Shown here in pieces: positions 25,295-37,187 of a DNA stretch of 64,000 nucleotides. A model generated the notes under the pieces. That model had not been told where the DNA came from and searched no databases. It worked only from the letters and a program-made list of their open reading frames with translations. The position numbers were made by a program, and so were the translations under genes. Position 1 is the first letter of the stretch, and every line of letters starts with the position of its first letter. The DNA is from Pogona vitticeps (taxonomy: Eukaryota > Chordata > Lepidosauria > Squamata > Agamidae), in assembly GCF_051106095.1 (NCBI RefSeq), contig NC_135789.1:23741764-23805763 (forward strand), in the 5' to 3' direction.

Positions 25295-28200
25295 CTACTT
25301 GTCTTTGATAATCTGCATCTCCTCACGGTCTCTGTTCTCGTTCACCAAGTTGGTAACGTTCTTGAGGTACTTAATGAATTCCATCCGGATGTCCTCCGGG
25401 TCTTCTTCCAGGCTGGAGTGTATCAGCTGCAACCTGTTGAGTGGGGAAGCTTCAAAGATGGAGAGGGGCAAAGCATTATTAGAAGGTCTGCTCAGAGAGA
25501 CACGCCACACCCCCCGTGTTGTCAAAGAAGCAAGAGAGAAATGGACAAACTACGATGGCAGCTAGAAGAGGAAGAGATTTGTTTTTTTTGTGTGTGACCT
25601 TTTGCGGGTCAAAATGCACTGCCACAGACTCATGGAGTGCTTGCCCATTTCCCCCATTATGGCAAGGTCAGGACTCAGTGAGAATATGGGGGATGGACAA
25701 AGGCACATGCATCATTAATACTAAAGGACTGCATCTCCCTCCATGAGTCTGCTCAAGTGTTAAGATCATCCGGAGAGGCCCTTTTCTCCATCCCACTACC
25801 TTTACAGTTGTGTTTGATGGAGACACAGGACAAGGCCTTCTCTGTGGCTGCTCCCAGAGACTCTGGAACTCCCCCCCCCACTGGAGGCCAGGCTGGCCCA
25901 GTCTTTGCTGTCCTTCTGCAAGCAGGCCAAGACTTTTCTCTTCAGGAAGGCTTTCCCTGAGTGACTGGCTTGCCTGAGTGAGGTTTTTAAAATGGATTGT
26001 TGTACCTTAACTGCATTGAACGTGTTTTTAGTATTGATTTTATTTACCCTATACTGTATACCCACAGCAGCTCACACAGAACTTAATCTTTTAAGATCCC
26101 ACAATATATTGTCCATTCCCCTGTCCATTCTTTTTTCTTCTTCTCCAACATGCCAAAACAAACTAAAAAGGTTACCTCTTAGGAAACAACCCAATACATT
26201 GTTAAGGAATAAAAACTTTGATGGCCTTACGCAAGTTGAGGTTCTCTGGGTCTCCCCCACTGCCTGGCTTGCGATGGGCAATGAGCAAGCACTGGCTCTC
26301 AAGCAGCTGCTGCTGGTGGACAAAGTACGAATGCCACATCTCGATTTCCTTCACGTGGCTGGGCAAGCCCGGGTTGAAGACCACGACGACCCCGTGGGCA
26401 TCCTTCACCAGAGCTGGCCAACAAGTCTCGAATCTGGAAGCAAGACAGGCACACCCCATGGCTGGGAATACAGAAGGCACTTCCAGTTTGAGGTTCTGCA
26501 GCTGGATTTTTATGCACAGATCAAGTTGGATCTGATTGAAATCAAACATTTAATTTTTTAAAAAATAGGGGTTTTTTATTTTAAATTTTGAAAAATCAAT
26601 TTTTGTTATTTAACTTTTTAAAATCATTGCTGATTATCTACTCTGGCACAGGACAATACTGTGGGGAATGTTCTTCAGTGAGGCCCCCCCAAACTTGTGC
26701 CTCATCTGATGTTTCATTTTTGGATGAAACAAAGATCTGGGTATAACAGAGACTTTACTCTGTGGTGGAGCCCTGCGTGTTGGTGGCTGCCTGACCAATC
26801 TCTAACCTCACAGGTTCAATTTTGAACATTTAGGACTCGCACATAGTGGCTGTCATTATTCATCCTAGATGGGCCAAAATCTTGTTGAGCCACTATGCAA
26901 GTTAAAAATTTTCCGTTGCACAATGAGCAGCATGATTTGTTAACTCAGGGCAATTCAGTTCTAGACATTATGTCTTTGGGGTAACAGCGCAACAGGATTT
27001 CAGCCACCAAGGATATGTTTAGATGAAGGTCAGTGAGCTGAAGGGAGCATTTTCGTTAGCAAAGTCTGAGGAAGTGAATTCGAATTCATGCACCTTGGCA
27101 CTGAAATAAACTGATTACTCTTTAAGAGATCAATACTTTTCTGTTTTTATTTTTGCTAGACATGCAGGAACAAACAAATGCAGCTTCCTCATTGAAATTG
27201 GCTAGAGTTGATTTAAAAGCCCATCTTTCAACACCGTGTGCATATTGTGTCTTTAGTTCTGTTCTTTACATTTATTCCATAGGTCCCTAAATTAATGACT
27301 ACTGTATTTAATTATTGAGTAGAATGGATAATATGGTAACCCTGCTGTGAGGGTTATCATACTATCACTAGCTGGGTGAGATAAGTCAAATGAATAAGTA
27401 AATCAATCAATTAATCAATCAGTCAATCAGTCACTGCTGTGAACATGTTACATTTTAGAATCTCTTTGTGGCATTTAAAAATATTGGTATTTTTGGTCAC
27501 TAAGTGAATTAAATAAAAATAAAGATATATAATTTAAACCACCGGGGAAAGTTCCTTGAACCATCGTTGCGCATCTGAACTGAACCTATGCTGAGAGAGG
27601 TGGCAAAGTACGTGGCAGGCCCACTTACTTTTGATCCCCACCACAATCCCACAGTTCAAATCGACACCTGGCTCCTTTGCCGTTTCCACCAATTTGGGGA
27701 TTCTCATATTCTAGGATTCTGAAATGAAAGAAATACAGATACAAGCAACTTTAACATCCCCACGTAATAAAGGCAAAAAATACAAGAAATACATGTATGT
27801 ACGAGCAACTTTAACACCACAATGTCATATATGCAAAAAATACAAGTATTCAATACAATATTGTATAAATACAACAAAGGATCAGGCTGTGTCATGGCAC
27901 AAGAGGTATTGCTCACCCTGCACGATGATCCTTTGAGGGAGGCCAACAGGGGTAAAATGTCCCTGCTGGTCCTTCTCAAACCCTCAGGGTCTTTGATGCC
28001 ATTGACCACGGTATCCTCCTGGGGAGGCTCTCTCGACTGGGGATCGGTGACCTGGCTCGGTCCTGGCTCCAGTCCTTCCTGGAAGACCGTCCCCAGAGAG
28101 TGCAACTTGGAAGAGACGGTCTCCACCTCTTTGACTTTCGATTGTGAGAGTCCCTCAAGGGCTCAGCATCTCCCTGTTGCTGCTTAATATCAGAGGCCAC

Positions 28201-31200
28201 TGGGGGAGGTCACCCATATGCCGACGGACACACTGCTCTCTCTCTCTCCTTCCAGCCTTCTCCAGTGGATGCGGTCCCATCCCTTGAGTGCGACCTGGCT
28301 GCGGTACTGGAGTGGACGGGGGTGGGGGCAACAGATTGAGGCTGAACCTGGACAAGATGGAGGTCTTTCAGGTGGGTGCTCTGGCTGTCTGCAGACCGGA
28401 TGTCCCTCTCCTAAGAGGGTGCAACTCTCGCTGCGAAGAATGGGATTTGTAGTTCAGATGTCCTACTGGACCCAACACTGTCTGTGGACATTCAAATAGC
28501 GTCCACCGATTGCCACTGGAGGCAGATTGCCCCGGCTGTGCCCCTCTTTTGCCAGCTTCAAGGTGACAGTTCTAACCTATAAAGCCCTAAACAGTTTGGG
28601 ACCTCATTACTTGGCAGAAAGCCTTGCTTCCAACAGGAAGGACTTGCATCTCAAGCAAGCCAACTGAGGATGCTAACCCCAAGAGAGGCCTTTTGGGGAG
28701 GGGTCGAAACACCCATGAAAGACCATGTTTATAAACTGAATATAAGAGCAAATTAATACGGTACAAAAGAAATGCAACATCGAAACAGTTCAAACCTGTG
28801 TGGACCGCTTAATGTTCCATAGGTGGGTGGAAACAATATATCCTAATTTTTGTTGATGGTATTTCAAGATACCGTGTAGCTTATTTACTGAAAGAGAAAA
28901 ACCAAACTTCTGAAATGGAAGGAATTTGAGAGAAAACTAAGGCCAATATTAACAGACAATAATAATAATAATTCATGTGCCCTCAAGTCAATTCTGACTT
29001 ATTCGGGTTTTCCAGGCAGAGGGTACCCAGAAGTGAGGAATCAAACTCCCAACTTCTGGTTCTGCAGCCAGAGACCTAAACCATGGAGCTACCCAGCCAG
29101 CTGTTATGCTATTGTAAGAACCATGTGCTGTCAAGTCATTTCTGACTTCTGGTGATCTTTTTTTAGGGTTTTCCAAGTAGAAAATACACAGAAGGGATTT
29201 ACCCTTCCCTTCTTCCAGGGGGAAATCTGTGGAACTGGGCAGCTGGCCCAAGGCCACCCAGGCTGGCTCTTCTCCCAGGAGGCGCAGTGAGAATTCGAAC
29301 TCCCAACCTCTGGCTCCGCACTCAGAGACCTAAACTACAGAGCTACTCAGCCAGCTTGTGAGAGCCTATTTGGGCTCATTTACAAAGCTGAAATGCACAA
29401 TTTCCTGGAGAAGTACTTTTCAGAGTTTGTAGGGTTCCAGATGGCTTTGCAGAGGGAGAAAAACCAAACACCTGCTTGTGAGGTTTTGCATTTAACAAGC
29501 CGTGCTACACAGGAATAGAACAAAGCCTGTTTTTTGACTAGGCATTGCGGCCGGGCAGCACACACATACCTTACTCCTTGGGTTGGGATGTAGGTGCCAA
29601 TCCCCTCCGTGCTTTCTGATAAGAAGTTCGCTAAAACAGATTTTCCAGCCTGCCATAAATAAGCACAGAAGCATGATTTACCATTTATCTGAGCAGCTGG
29701 GAGCTACAGTGAAGCATTAATTAATTGAGTGACTGGTTTATTTATTACTTTCATTTAAACGCACACACACAAACACACACACACATATAAAACCCATAAC
29801 AATCTAACGGCAAACAGCAGCTTGTTATATTCCATCAAGTTGGTGACTATTTGAATTAGGTAAAGGTAAAGGTTCCCCTTGACATTTAGTCAGCCATGTG
29901 CGGCTCTAGGGCGCGGTGCTCATCCCCATCTCCAAGCCATAGAGCCAGTGTTTGTCCAAAGACGGTTTCCGTGGTCACGTGGCCAGCGAGACTAGACACA
30001 GAACGCCGTGACCTTCCCACCGAGGTGGTACCTATTTATCGACTCACATTTTTTATGTGCTTTTGAACGGCTAGGTTGGCAAGGAGCTGGGACAAGTGAC
30101 GGGAGCTCACTCCATCGCGTGGATTCGATCTTACGACAGCTGTTCTTCCGACCTTGCAACACAGAGGGATCTGTGGTTTAACCCATAGCGCCACCATGTC
30201 CCTATTTGAATTCGTGGCCTCCAAATGGTCCTGTCCATTAACAGCCCTGCTCATCTCTTGCAAATGAAGAGCTGTGGTTTCTGTCACCGAGTCAGTCCAT
30301 CTCATATTCAGGCTTCCTCTTTTCCTGCTCCCTTCAGCTTTTCCTAGCATGATTGCCTTTTCCAATGAGTCTTCTTTTACCATCACCAGCTCCAAGTATC
30401 ATGTTTCCTTCTGGAGAAACATGACTATCACCTAACAGAGAAGATATCTGTGGAAAAGGGAGGGTTCTAATGCTGGTGGATGCTTGCACAGGTTATTCCC
30501 CTCCCGCACCCCTTTCCAAAAATCTTCCCCCAGTTGCCTTATAAAGTGCTTAAAAGCTGGGGCCGGCTAAGGGGTGCATGTTTACAACTCGTTTTCACCC
30601 AGCTCAAGATCTTACCAGCAGACCCTACGGATGGGGGTGCACTCTTATTTCCCATCAGCCCCAATCTGCAATGCTTCATTCCTAGGACATTTCCCCTGAA
30701 ATGTTTAGCACACTCTCTCTCATCCTTTCCCAGCCACTGGCACCGCTGGCTGGGACTGATGGGAGTTGTAGTCCACACTATTTGAAGAGATCAGCCCAGG
30801 GAAGCATGCCTTCAGCCTACTTACAGCTCCTGTGCATGCCAGCACCACTTCTCCCTCTGCTTTATTTTAATTTTAGTGCAACTCACTTTGCAATCCTGGT
30901 GATAAATACATGCAATAAACAAATGAATGCACAAATAAAGGGATGGCTATATACATAAATGTATAAATAGTCTGATGGCTACTAGTTCTCCCTTCTGTCT
31001 CCTCCTCTGGAACACGAAGTAGCAACTTTGCTGAGAGGCTTTTTATGGATCTATTTAGGTATTTATTTATTTATTTATTTCGACTTTTCCAGCGAGGCAT
31101 CGTTTGTAGTAACGTTCCAGCGCTTGGCTTGCTAACGGGGGAGACAGGATAAATCCTCTTCGTCAGATCTAAAGGGTAGCCAGAAATGAGAAAAACTGAG

Positions 31201-31269
31201 GTGTGTGCGTGTGTCCCATCTCAGACTCACCTCGCTGGGGCCAACGAAGAGGATTTTCACCTTCAGCAT
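25295..31269 (-). CDS. IFT22: IFT22 (RABL5), full-length copy 1
   Basis: Five coding exons on the minus strand: 31,231-31,269; 29,570-29,649; 27,629-27,718; 26,231-26,433; 25,295-25,449. All introns are GT-AG and the phases join without a break into 188 residues (human is 185). IFT22 is an atypical Rab-like small GTPase of the intraflagellar transport B complex, bound to IFT74/IFT81, acting in cilia. Visible motifs: P-loop GPSEAGKS at 10-17, a PTQG stretch at 35-38 in the switch I area, the family's WDCGG at 63-67 in place of the usual WDTAG, and AHRKPG at 122-127 where other GTPases have NKxD. The C-terminal DPEDIRMEFIKYLK at 154-167 is close to the human protein. Start chosen at MLKVKILFVG, as in human MLKAKILFVG. 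It is the only copy in the window with a whole exon 5, because it sits at the left edge of the tandem array. Confidence 0.95.
25755..25985 (+). repeat. L2-like LINE 3' coding fragment in IFT22 intron 4
   Basis: The plus strand encodes a KAFSVAAPRDSGTP...LFSSGRLSL-like stretch, the C-terminal end of a Jockey-superfamily LINE protein, with frame breaks. It is the sense version of the repeats at 1,655 and 8,568. Confidence 0.6.
27386..27424. repeat. AATC-type simple repeat
   Basis: Imperfect AATC/AGTC tetranucleotide run in IFT22 intron 3, present in all three copies. Confidence 0.8.
27895..28640 (+). repeat. LINE reverse transcriptase fragment in IFT22 intron 2
   Basis: The plus strand carries FDAIDHGILLGRLSRLGIGD-like and SFLEDRPQRVQL-like stretches, typical of the reverse transcriptase of Jockey-superfamily LINEs (L2 or Vingi type), then a NLDKMEVFQV-like motif. 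Several frameshifts and stops; non-functional. Confidence 0.65.
28976..29102 (-). repeat. tRNA-type SINE, short copy
   Basis: On the minus strand, a tRNA-like head (GCTGGGTAGCTCCATGG) and the GTCAGAATTGACTTGAGG end. Part of a tandem pair with the next SINE. Confidence 0.7.
29121..29356 (-). repeat. tRNA-type SINE, longer copy
   Basis: Same family and orientation as the previous entry. On the minus strand it begins GCTGGCTGAGTAGCTCTG and ends with the AAGTCAGAAATGACTTGACAG block. Confidence 0.75.
29858..30201 (-). repeat. Sauria SINE with intact target site duplication
   Basis: Full-length, 344 bp, in IFT22 intron 1. Flanked by an exact 11-bp direct repeat CTATTTGAATT (29,847-29,857 and 30,202-30,212). 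The tail GGTAAAGGTAAAGG lies at its low-coordinate side. The insertion predates the tandem duplication because all three units have it. Confidence 0.95.
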
Positions 31270-31450
31270 ACCTTTCCGGACCAGGCCGCAAAGCCTCGGC
31301 CTCGCGTAGGGAAAGAATCCGATGTGAGGGGTTGAACGGTGGGCCGAAGAATCCCCGCGGCTCCGCCCAACTCAGCGGCACCGTGTTGCTAGGGACGGTT
31401 GCTAGGGGCGGAGAGAAGCTGGAGGGAGGAGAGGCGGCCTCCACGCTAGG
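31270..31450. promoter_or_regulatory. IFT22: IFT22 copy 1 promoter with two RFX X-box-like sites
   Basis: A small CpG island directly upstream of the IFT22 ATG. GTTGCTAGGGAC at 31,385-31,396 and GTTGCTAGGGGC at 31,398-31,409 each hold a full GTTGCT half-site and an imperfect second half of the X-box consensus. RFX factors drive many ciliary genes through X-boxes, so this fits the gene, but the match is imperfect. Confidence 0.55.
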
Positions 31451-31900
31451 TCTCAGTTCAACAGGAGAAGCTTGTTCCTCTCGCAGACGAGAAGCCTTCC
31501 CTGTTGACCTATTTGCTTATATTTCTGATGCTGGAAGTAGAGCTTTGGAAATTTACTTTTTTTGGGTGGGGGGGAGAAGCAGTTCCCGACATCGGATAGG
31601 ATGCTCTGGGAATTGCCATTTCCAGAAAGGGGAAAACCAAGGACAGAAATTTTCCCTAGCTCTAGAGTGGGGGGAAAACAGGTGAGCCATATATTTCTGG
31701 CATGGCAACAAGAATCCCTGGCTGATCCTCTTTGCCTCTTTTCTCCTCCCTGAGGGACCAGATTCAGGCAGATTCAGGCCAGCCTTTCAAACATGCCTCT
31801 AATAAAGGGCAACCTCCTAATTTAACACCCCCCCAACAGCATGGAGCAATACCTGCTCCAAGGAAAAGGGCAGTTCTTTTGCAAAAAAAGAGAGAAGAAA

Positions 31901-31975
31901 ACATACATACATACATACATACATACATACATACATACATACATACATACATACATACATACATACATACATACA

Positions 31976-32004
<29 letters not shown>
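31901..32004. repeat. ACAT microsatellite
   Basis: About 26 ACAT units. Long frames reading HTYIHTYI or MYVCMYVC across it on either strand are translations of the repeat. Confidence 0.97.
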
Positions 32005-32006
<2 letters not shown>

Positions 32007-32830
32007 GTATAATCCCCCCTGCCCCCCAAGAAGTCAGGCATGTGTGAAACAGAGGGCGAGAGGGGGTACCCCACTCACTGGAGAGCCGTCTCTCCTCAAC
32101 AAGGACGTGGACCCCCAAAAACCAGCACCAGAACCTGCAGTGGTACCTCAGCAGGAGACAGGGATAGAGGAGCTGACAGAAGACCTACAGAAAGGGAGAA
32201 AATGGGGGAAGAGAGAGAAAAGGAGGGTGGTGTTTGAAGCAGGGGCCGGAGAGGTAGAGAGGAGAAAAGACCAGTCACCGCTTGGTAGTAACTGGTCTTT
32301 TGTGCAGTTACTGCATCCACACTCATACCAGTTGGGAATGGATGTGGAGGCAGGATCCTTGGACTGGATTATGGGAGAGGTTAAGAGGAGGCAGATTGTA
32401 GGAGGAGAGCGGAGGTTCCCCCCGAGACTCTCTTACTGGGGAGACGCGGAGGCGAGGGAGTGGAGGAGGAGATGGAGAGAAGAAAAGGAACAAGGAGAGA
32501 GAGAGAAAGGAGAGAAAGGTTGGGATGGAGAGACAGGGAGAGGAAGAGAAGGAGTTTACAGGGAGGGCCCTGGGAGAACCAAGACCCCAATGGACGGATC
32601 CTGTCGGATGACGACCTGGACGAGGAAACCATATGGATTGGGTCCCCGCGGATCTCCCGAAACCATGGGACAACAACAGTGATAGAAACCCATTCCTGTT
32701 TGACGAATGGAAGCTCCTTCCGGACCCGTTGGCAGAAGGAGAAAGGACTTGCCATCCTCTTCCAGACACTTGTTTCTTGTTTAATGCCCCAATAAATCGC
32801 ACACCTGCTTTGAAACAACACAGATCTACC
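32005..32830 (+). other. unidentified purine-rich region kept in the unit
   Basis: GA-rich sequence (GAGGAGGAGATGGAGAG and similar runs) with overlapping open frames on the plus strand, among them one containing DDDLDEETIWIGSP and another with NPFLFDEWKLLPDPL. It ends near an AATAAA at 32,790. I recognise neither frame. It may be an old mobile element remnant or non-coding sequence next to the IFT22 promoter. The frames survive in copy 2 with few changes, which says little in so young a duplication. Confidence 0.25.
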
Positions 32831-32929
32831 GGTTTCTTGAAATTGAATGTGGAGCCTAAACTCGAACCCTCACCGCATGGCAGTCTTTTTCAGCTCTGTG
32901 ATCTTTTAAGATTTTTGAACAGGGTAGGC

Positions 32930-33162
32930 TCATACACTGCTGGTTGGATAGCTCCGTGGTTTACATTTGGTTGGGAGTTCGAATCTCCACGGTGCCTCCT
33001 ATGAGTAGAGTTAGCCTGGGTGGCCTGGGGCAAGCGGCACCGTAGTCCAAGGGCACCCCCAGAAAGAGGAAATTGTGAACCAGTTTTGTGTGTTCCCTAT
33101 GTTAAAAAACCCTGAAAAGGGTCGACATAAGTTAGAATTCATTTGACAGCACATGGTTCTTT
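32930..33162 (+). repeat. tRNA-type SINE, plus orientation
   Basis: Head GGTTGGATAGCTCCGTGG, middle GGGAGTTCGAATCTCC and end AAGGGTCGACATAAGTTAG, the same family as 29,121-29,356. Confidence 0.75.
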
Positions 33163-33365
33163 ATTATTCTGCTCATACAGTATAAACTTTATCACATACA
33201 TGAAAACTTGCAGACATTCAATTTTTTGGCACTTCACAACAAAGCTTTTAAGGCGCCCTTTTCTCTATGAAGCAAGAGTAGAAAAAGGTGATTTTAAAGC
33301 CATATTTTTTAAATTGAGACTGCCTGTGCATTTTTATCTGTTTTTTATCTTTTGCACCCTGTAAT

Positions 33366-33612
33366 GTGCCCTGAAAACCTTGTTTTTCACTAGATTTTTT
33401 TAAATGATTGTTGTGCTCTGGCTGTTTTAAATGTGCTTTACTATTGATTTTATTACTGTTTTTTTAATGTAATACTCGTTTAATTCTTTTTAAAATATTT
33501 TTTTCATTCCAACTGTTTTTAGCTTTTAAAGATTGTCTTTTTAATGATGTAAGGCACCTGGGGTTCTTTTTGAAGGAGAACGGAGGGCTAAAAATATTTT
33601 AAATAACTAAAC
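33366..33612 (+). repeat. LINE 3' UTR-like tail
   Basis: T-rich sequence closing with GTAAGGCACCTGGGGTTC and a GGAGGGCTAAAAATATTTTAAATAA end, similar to L2-type 3' ends. Confidence 0.4.
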
Positions 33613-33969
33613 AAGCTTCTGGCTAATATCATCAAGATGATGCAGGAAAGGGCTCAGGGTGCTGGAGACTCATAAACCAGGGCAGAATCTCCTCCCCTGC
33701 ACCATGAGAAAACCCAAGGGGACCTTCTCAGCCAAAACCAGCTGTTTTTCCTCCAAAATAAAAAGTAAAAAAATTGAAAGGGATAAGCCTGATGGAAAGG
33801 CAGGGGTGCTGTCTGCATCATTCAGCCTCATGGAGTCTTTTAAGGAATCTGCAGCTTTGTTTGGAAAAACTTTTTCACGGTTTGCATTCTTTTTAAAATC
33901 AGGTGCCACAGGTGGTTGGTGTGATGCTTGTGCCGTCATCAGCCCTTTAGAAACGACTAGAGCTGAATG

Positions 33970-34011
<42 letters not shown>

Positions 34012-34572
34012 CCTCACACAGAAGCAATGGCCAACATAAAATTCCATGGACCACCAGGAGAACCTAGTGGCTGAAAATAAATCCCAATTCATGTCCTTCC
34101 CCCCCCCCTCACACAGACACACACCCGGAGCATGCTGGATGCTGAGCCGGCTGCTTGCTTGGACCCCCATCCGGGAGTGACTGGATGGGCTGGGAACTTC
34201 CTGGCTGGTTGCATCCATGCTCCGAATGTGCTTCTCTCTCTCTCTCTCTCCTGTATCTCCTTTTCAAGGAGGCAAGTCAGCTGTCTGGTGACCGTGGGGG
34301 GGGGGGGTTCACTGCTTTCAATAACTCGACACCCGGCCTCTGCAACGCTTTGTCTTCCGCGATCTTCCTGGATTGATTCATTTTCCCTTTTTGGCCCAAA
34401 TGAATAAAGAAAGCAAGCAGGAAACAAACCCACGGCCGGCCGCTCACCTCCCCACGAGGCCGGGTGGCACAGACAGGGATCAAGGCCAGACGGCGGGCGG
34501 CCTTCTTCAATGAGGTCACCCTTCCAGGAGATGATCAGAGAGGCGCTGAGTGGGGAAGAGAAGGGAAACATA
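33613..34572. other. no recognisable gene; CT microsatellites
   Basis: It contains a CT run at about 33,974-34,006, a second one near 34,233-34,250 and a C/CA run at 34,100-34,122, all length-variable between copies. Open frames on both strands match no family I know. Confidence 0.4.
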
Positions 34573-35876
34573 CCAGGGGGTGCTGATAAGTATTGAGCCT
34601 CTCCCAGAGGAAATTGAGCTAGGAAGCTATAAATTGCAGTGTGTGTTGGCCAATTTGTCTGTATTCAATGGTGCAAAAATTAACTACCTATGATTTTAAC
34701 ATATCTGTCATGTTCGGGTCCAAAGTGAACATGGCAGCACCTCCAGAAAAGTTCAGTGTGGAAGAGCACAGGAGCATAATCAAGTTCCTGTTCCTCCAAG
34801 GGAAAGGTGCAAAGCAGATCCATGATGAAATGTCACAAACTAGGGGTGACAGTGGCCCTTCCTATGCAACAGCTAAGCGTTGGGTTGGCCGTTTCGGTGT
34901 TGAAAGTGAGAAGCCCAGTGGAAGGCCTGTTTCTGTCTCTGTGCCTGCAAAAGTGACAGCCATCCATGACATGATCATTTATTTATTTATTCAATTTATT
35001 CATGGAGGACCCCCGAATATCAGCCAAAAGTATTGCTGTATACAGTATCTGAGAATGTCACGTGAGAGAGTCGGGGCCATTATCCACAGCGACATGGAAA
35101 TGAGAAAGCTGGCCGCAAAGTGGATCCCCAAACTTTTGACAACCGAACCAAAGAGGAAACGTGTGAAGTCCTCGGTGGCTATTTTGGAACATTTTGCAAG
35201 AAATGAGTAACAGTTTCTGGGCAAAATGGCAACTGGTGATGAGACATGGATCCACTGTTATGATGCTGAGACGAAGGGACAGTCTAAGGAATGGAGGCAC
35301 AGGGGTTCCCCCAGGCCGAAGAAGTTCCGAGTGCAAAGGTCGGTGCAGAAGCAAATGGCCACAGCTTTTTGGGATAAGAAGGGAGTTTTGCTGGTGGACG
35401 ACCTCCAACAGGGTTCAACCACCAATGCAAAATATTACTGTGCTTTCTTGACGGTTGAGGCAAAACCTTAAGGAAAAACGTCGAGGAAAGCTCTCCAGAG
35501 GTGTCATCCTGTTGCATGTGAAACAATGCAGGTGAAACAATGGCAAAACTGACGTCCTAAAGGCTTTCAAGGGATGCCCCATCCACCCTATTCTCCCAAT
35601 CTGGCTCCCTGTGACGATTATCTGTTCCCCAAACTTTAAAAAAAAAAAAAAACACCTAAAGGGACAACGATTTGGGAGTGTTCTGGAGGCAACTAATGCT
35701 TCAAACGAGTGGTTACACCAGCAGTCGGAAGAATTTTATTTGCAGGGACTTAAGAAGCTGCAGGACAGATGTCACAAGTGCATTGACTTCCTGGGGGAAT
35801 ACGTAGAATAATGTGGTGGTTACAGCTTCCTAGCTCAATTTTTTTTTCTGGGAAAGGCTCAATCACCACCCTCTTG
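34573..35876 (+). mobile_element. mariner transposon, decayed, copy 1
   Basis: Length 1,304 bp with TA on both sides (34,571-34,572, 35,877-35,878) and inverted ends sharing a GAGCCT(C/T)TCCCAGA block and ATTGAGCTAGGAAGCT. The transposase starts near 34,732 (MAAPPEKFSVEEHRSI), with the helix-turn-helix region, then GDETWIHCYDAETK near 35,234. It is broken by frameshifts and a homopolymer run near 35,640. This copy also has a 25-bp TTTA-type insertion at 34,979-35,003 and a damaged second catalytic region near 35,510, both absent from the copy at 51,079. Confidence 0.9.
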
Positions 35877-36689
35877 TAAATTACAGCCATGCCCCCCCTT
35901 GCAATGATGGGTGAAGGAAGCCTGCAGTGGTCTGGGCGGGAAACGGCTCCCCTCCCCAGCTTTCTGAGAGGAGTCAAAACGGGGTGCAGGTGGGATGAAC
36001 CAGGGCCAGCCCAAACTCAGAATATTCCATTTCAAACTAAATTTATTCATCATTATGTTCCAGTAGCCACGTTTCCCATATTGCTGCGGTTACTCCTGTT
36101 GAGTAACTCATTCATTACACCCCATGTTATTAACTCGGAGCATTGTAGTAGCAGAGGGGGGGGAGAGATAAAAAAATCTAGTTCCCCCTAGTGGCCAATT
36201 CTGTTATTGTACCTTGGAATTAAAAAAAAAAACCACCTCAAATTACCACTTAATATTGATGAGAGAATGGCATAAAAGCTGAAAAATTGGCATGGAAATG
36301 TTTCCAAAAATTCTTTCAAAGAATCAGAGGAAAGCGAGCACAAGGCAGCTCTACATTTTTGAACCAAACCAAACTCTAGAAGTGGCAAATCTTAGTAGCA
36401 ACCGCTACTGAACCAAAGGCTGCAAGCTTCTGGATTTTACAGAACGCTTCAATAGGTAGACGTGGGAAAACCACAGAAAGCAGGGGTTGGAGCAGGAAAA
36501 ATCAAGAACAGATGCTATCGCTAGCCAGTATAACAACCTGGAGGCAAGGATGGGGGATTCCTTGATCAGATCCCTTTAGAAAATCACAAACCTCAGCGAC
36601 CTTATGGCCTTATAGGTCTTCAGAGGTCAGGGGTCATCCTCAGGACGGACCCCACAGAGCCAAGGAGCCTCTCTCTGCCGTCCACAGGA

Positions 36690-37187
36690 ACTCAGTTCAG
36701 CCGAGGGAAGGGCCCACCTGTCGGCCACACCCACCTCCCTCCTCTAGTCCAGGTGGGCACGCTTCTTTCCCAGGGGGCAGGACCAGAGAGCACCCAGGTG
36801 TGCACAGCCTGGGGCGGGGCCTAAGCGAAGCCCCGCCCCCAGGACAGGGGGTTCCACCGTTGCTCGGGGTGACCCCCGCTGTCTGAGGCATTCCGCTTGG
36901 CAACCTGCCCCTATTGGCCAGCTCTCTGGGGGATTCCGAGGGGACCGTTGCTAGCTGCTCTTTGTCGCCGGACCCTCTTTGCCGTCCAGCTGCTTTTCCA
37001 CTGAGCTCCTGCTTTTTCTCCTGTTCCTGCTCCTCGTCTTCCTCCGGTTTCTGCTCCTGCCCCTGGTCCCGCTCCTGCCCCTAATCCTGCTCCTCTTCCT
37101 TCTCCTCTCCCTGCTCCTGGCCCTCTTTTACCTCCTCCTCCCCCTCGTCCTCCTCCCCTGGCGACTTTGGGGAAGCCTTTCGCCACA
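36690..37187 (+). promoter_or_regulatory. GC-box promoter and 5' UTR of the unknown plus-strand gene, copy 1
   Basis: It contains GGGGCGGGGC at 36,811-36,820 and the inverse CCCCGCCCC at 36,831-36,839, an ATTGGCC CCAAT-type box at 36,913-36,919 and a GTTGCTAGC half-site near 36,949, followed by a pyrimidine-rich leader of CTCCTGCTC-like repeats. The 5' end of the transcript cannot be fixed by eye. Confidence 0.5.

Noticed and set aside
26299-26549. Overlapping frames on both strands around IFT22 exon 4
   Set aside because: They are shadows of the minus-strand IFT22 exon and stop at its splice sites' intronic flanks without any matching continuation.
31732-32682. A 316-codon open frame with HTYIHT repeats
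   Set aside because: The frame runs through the ACAT microsatellite, and its start and splice context do not support a gene. In unit 2 the matching frame is cut short by a different repeat length.
34641-35811. Mariner transposase as a working or host-adopted gene
   Set aside because: The frame is broken in both copies at several points, so it is a dead transposon.
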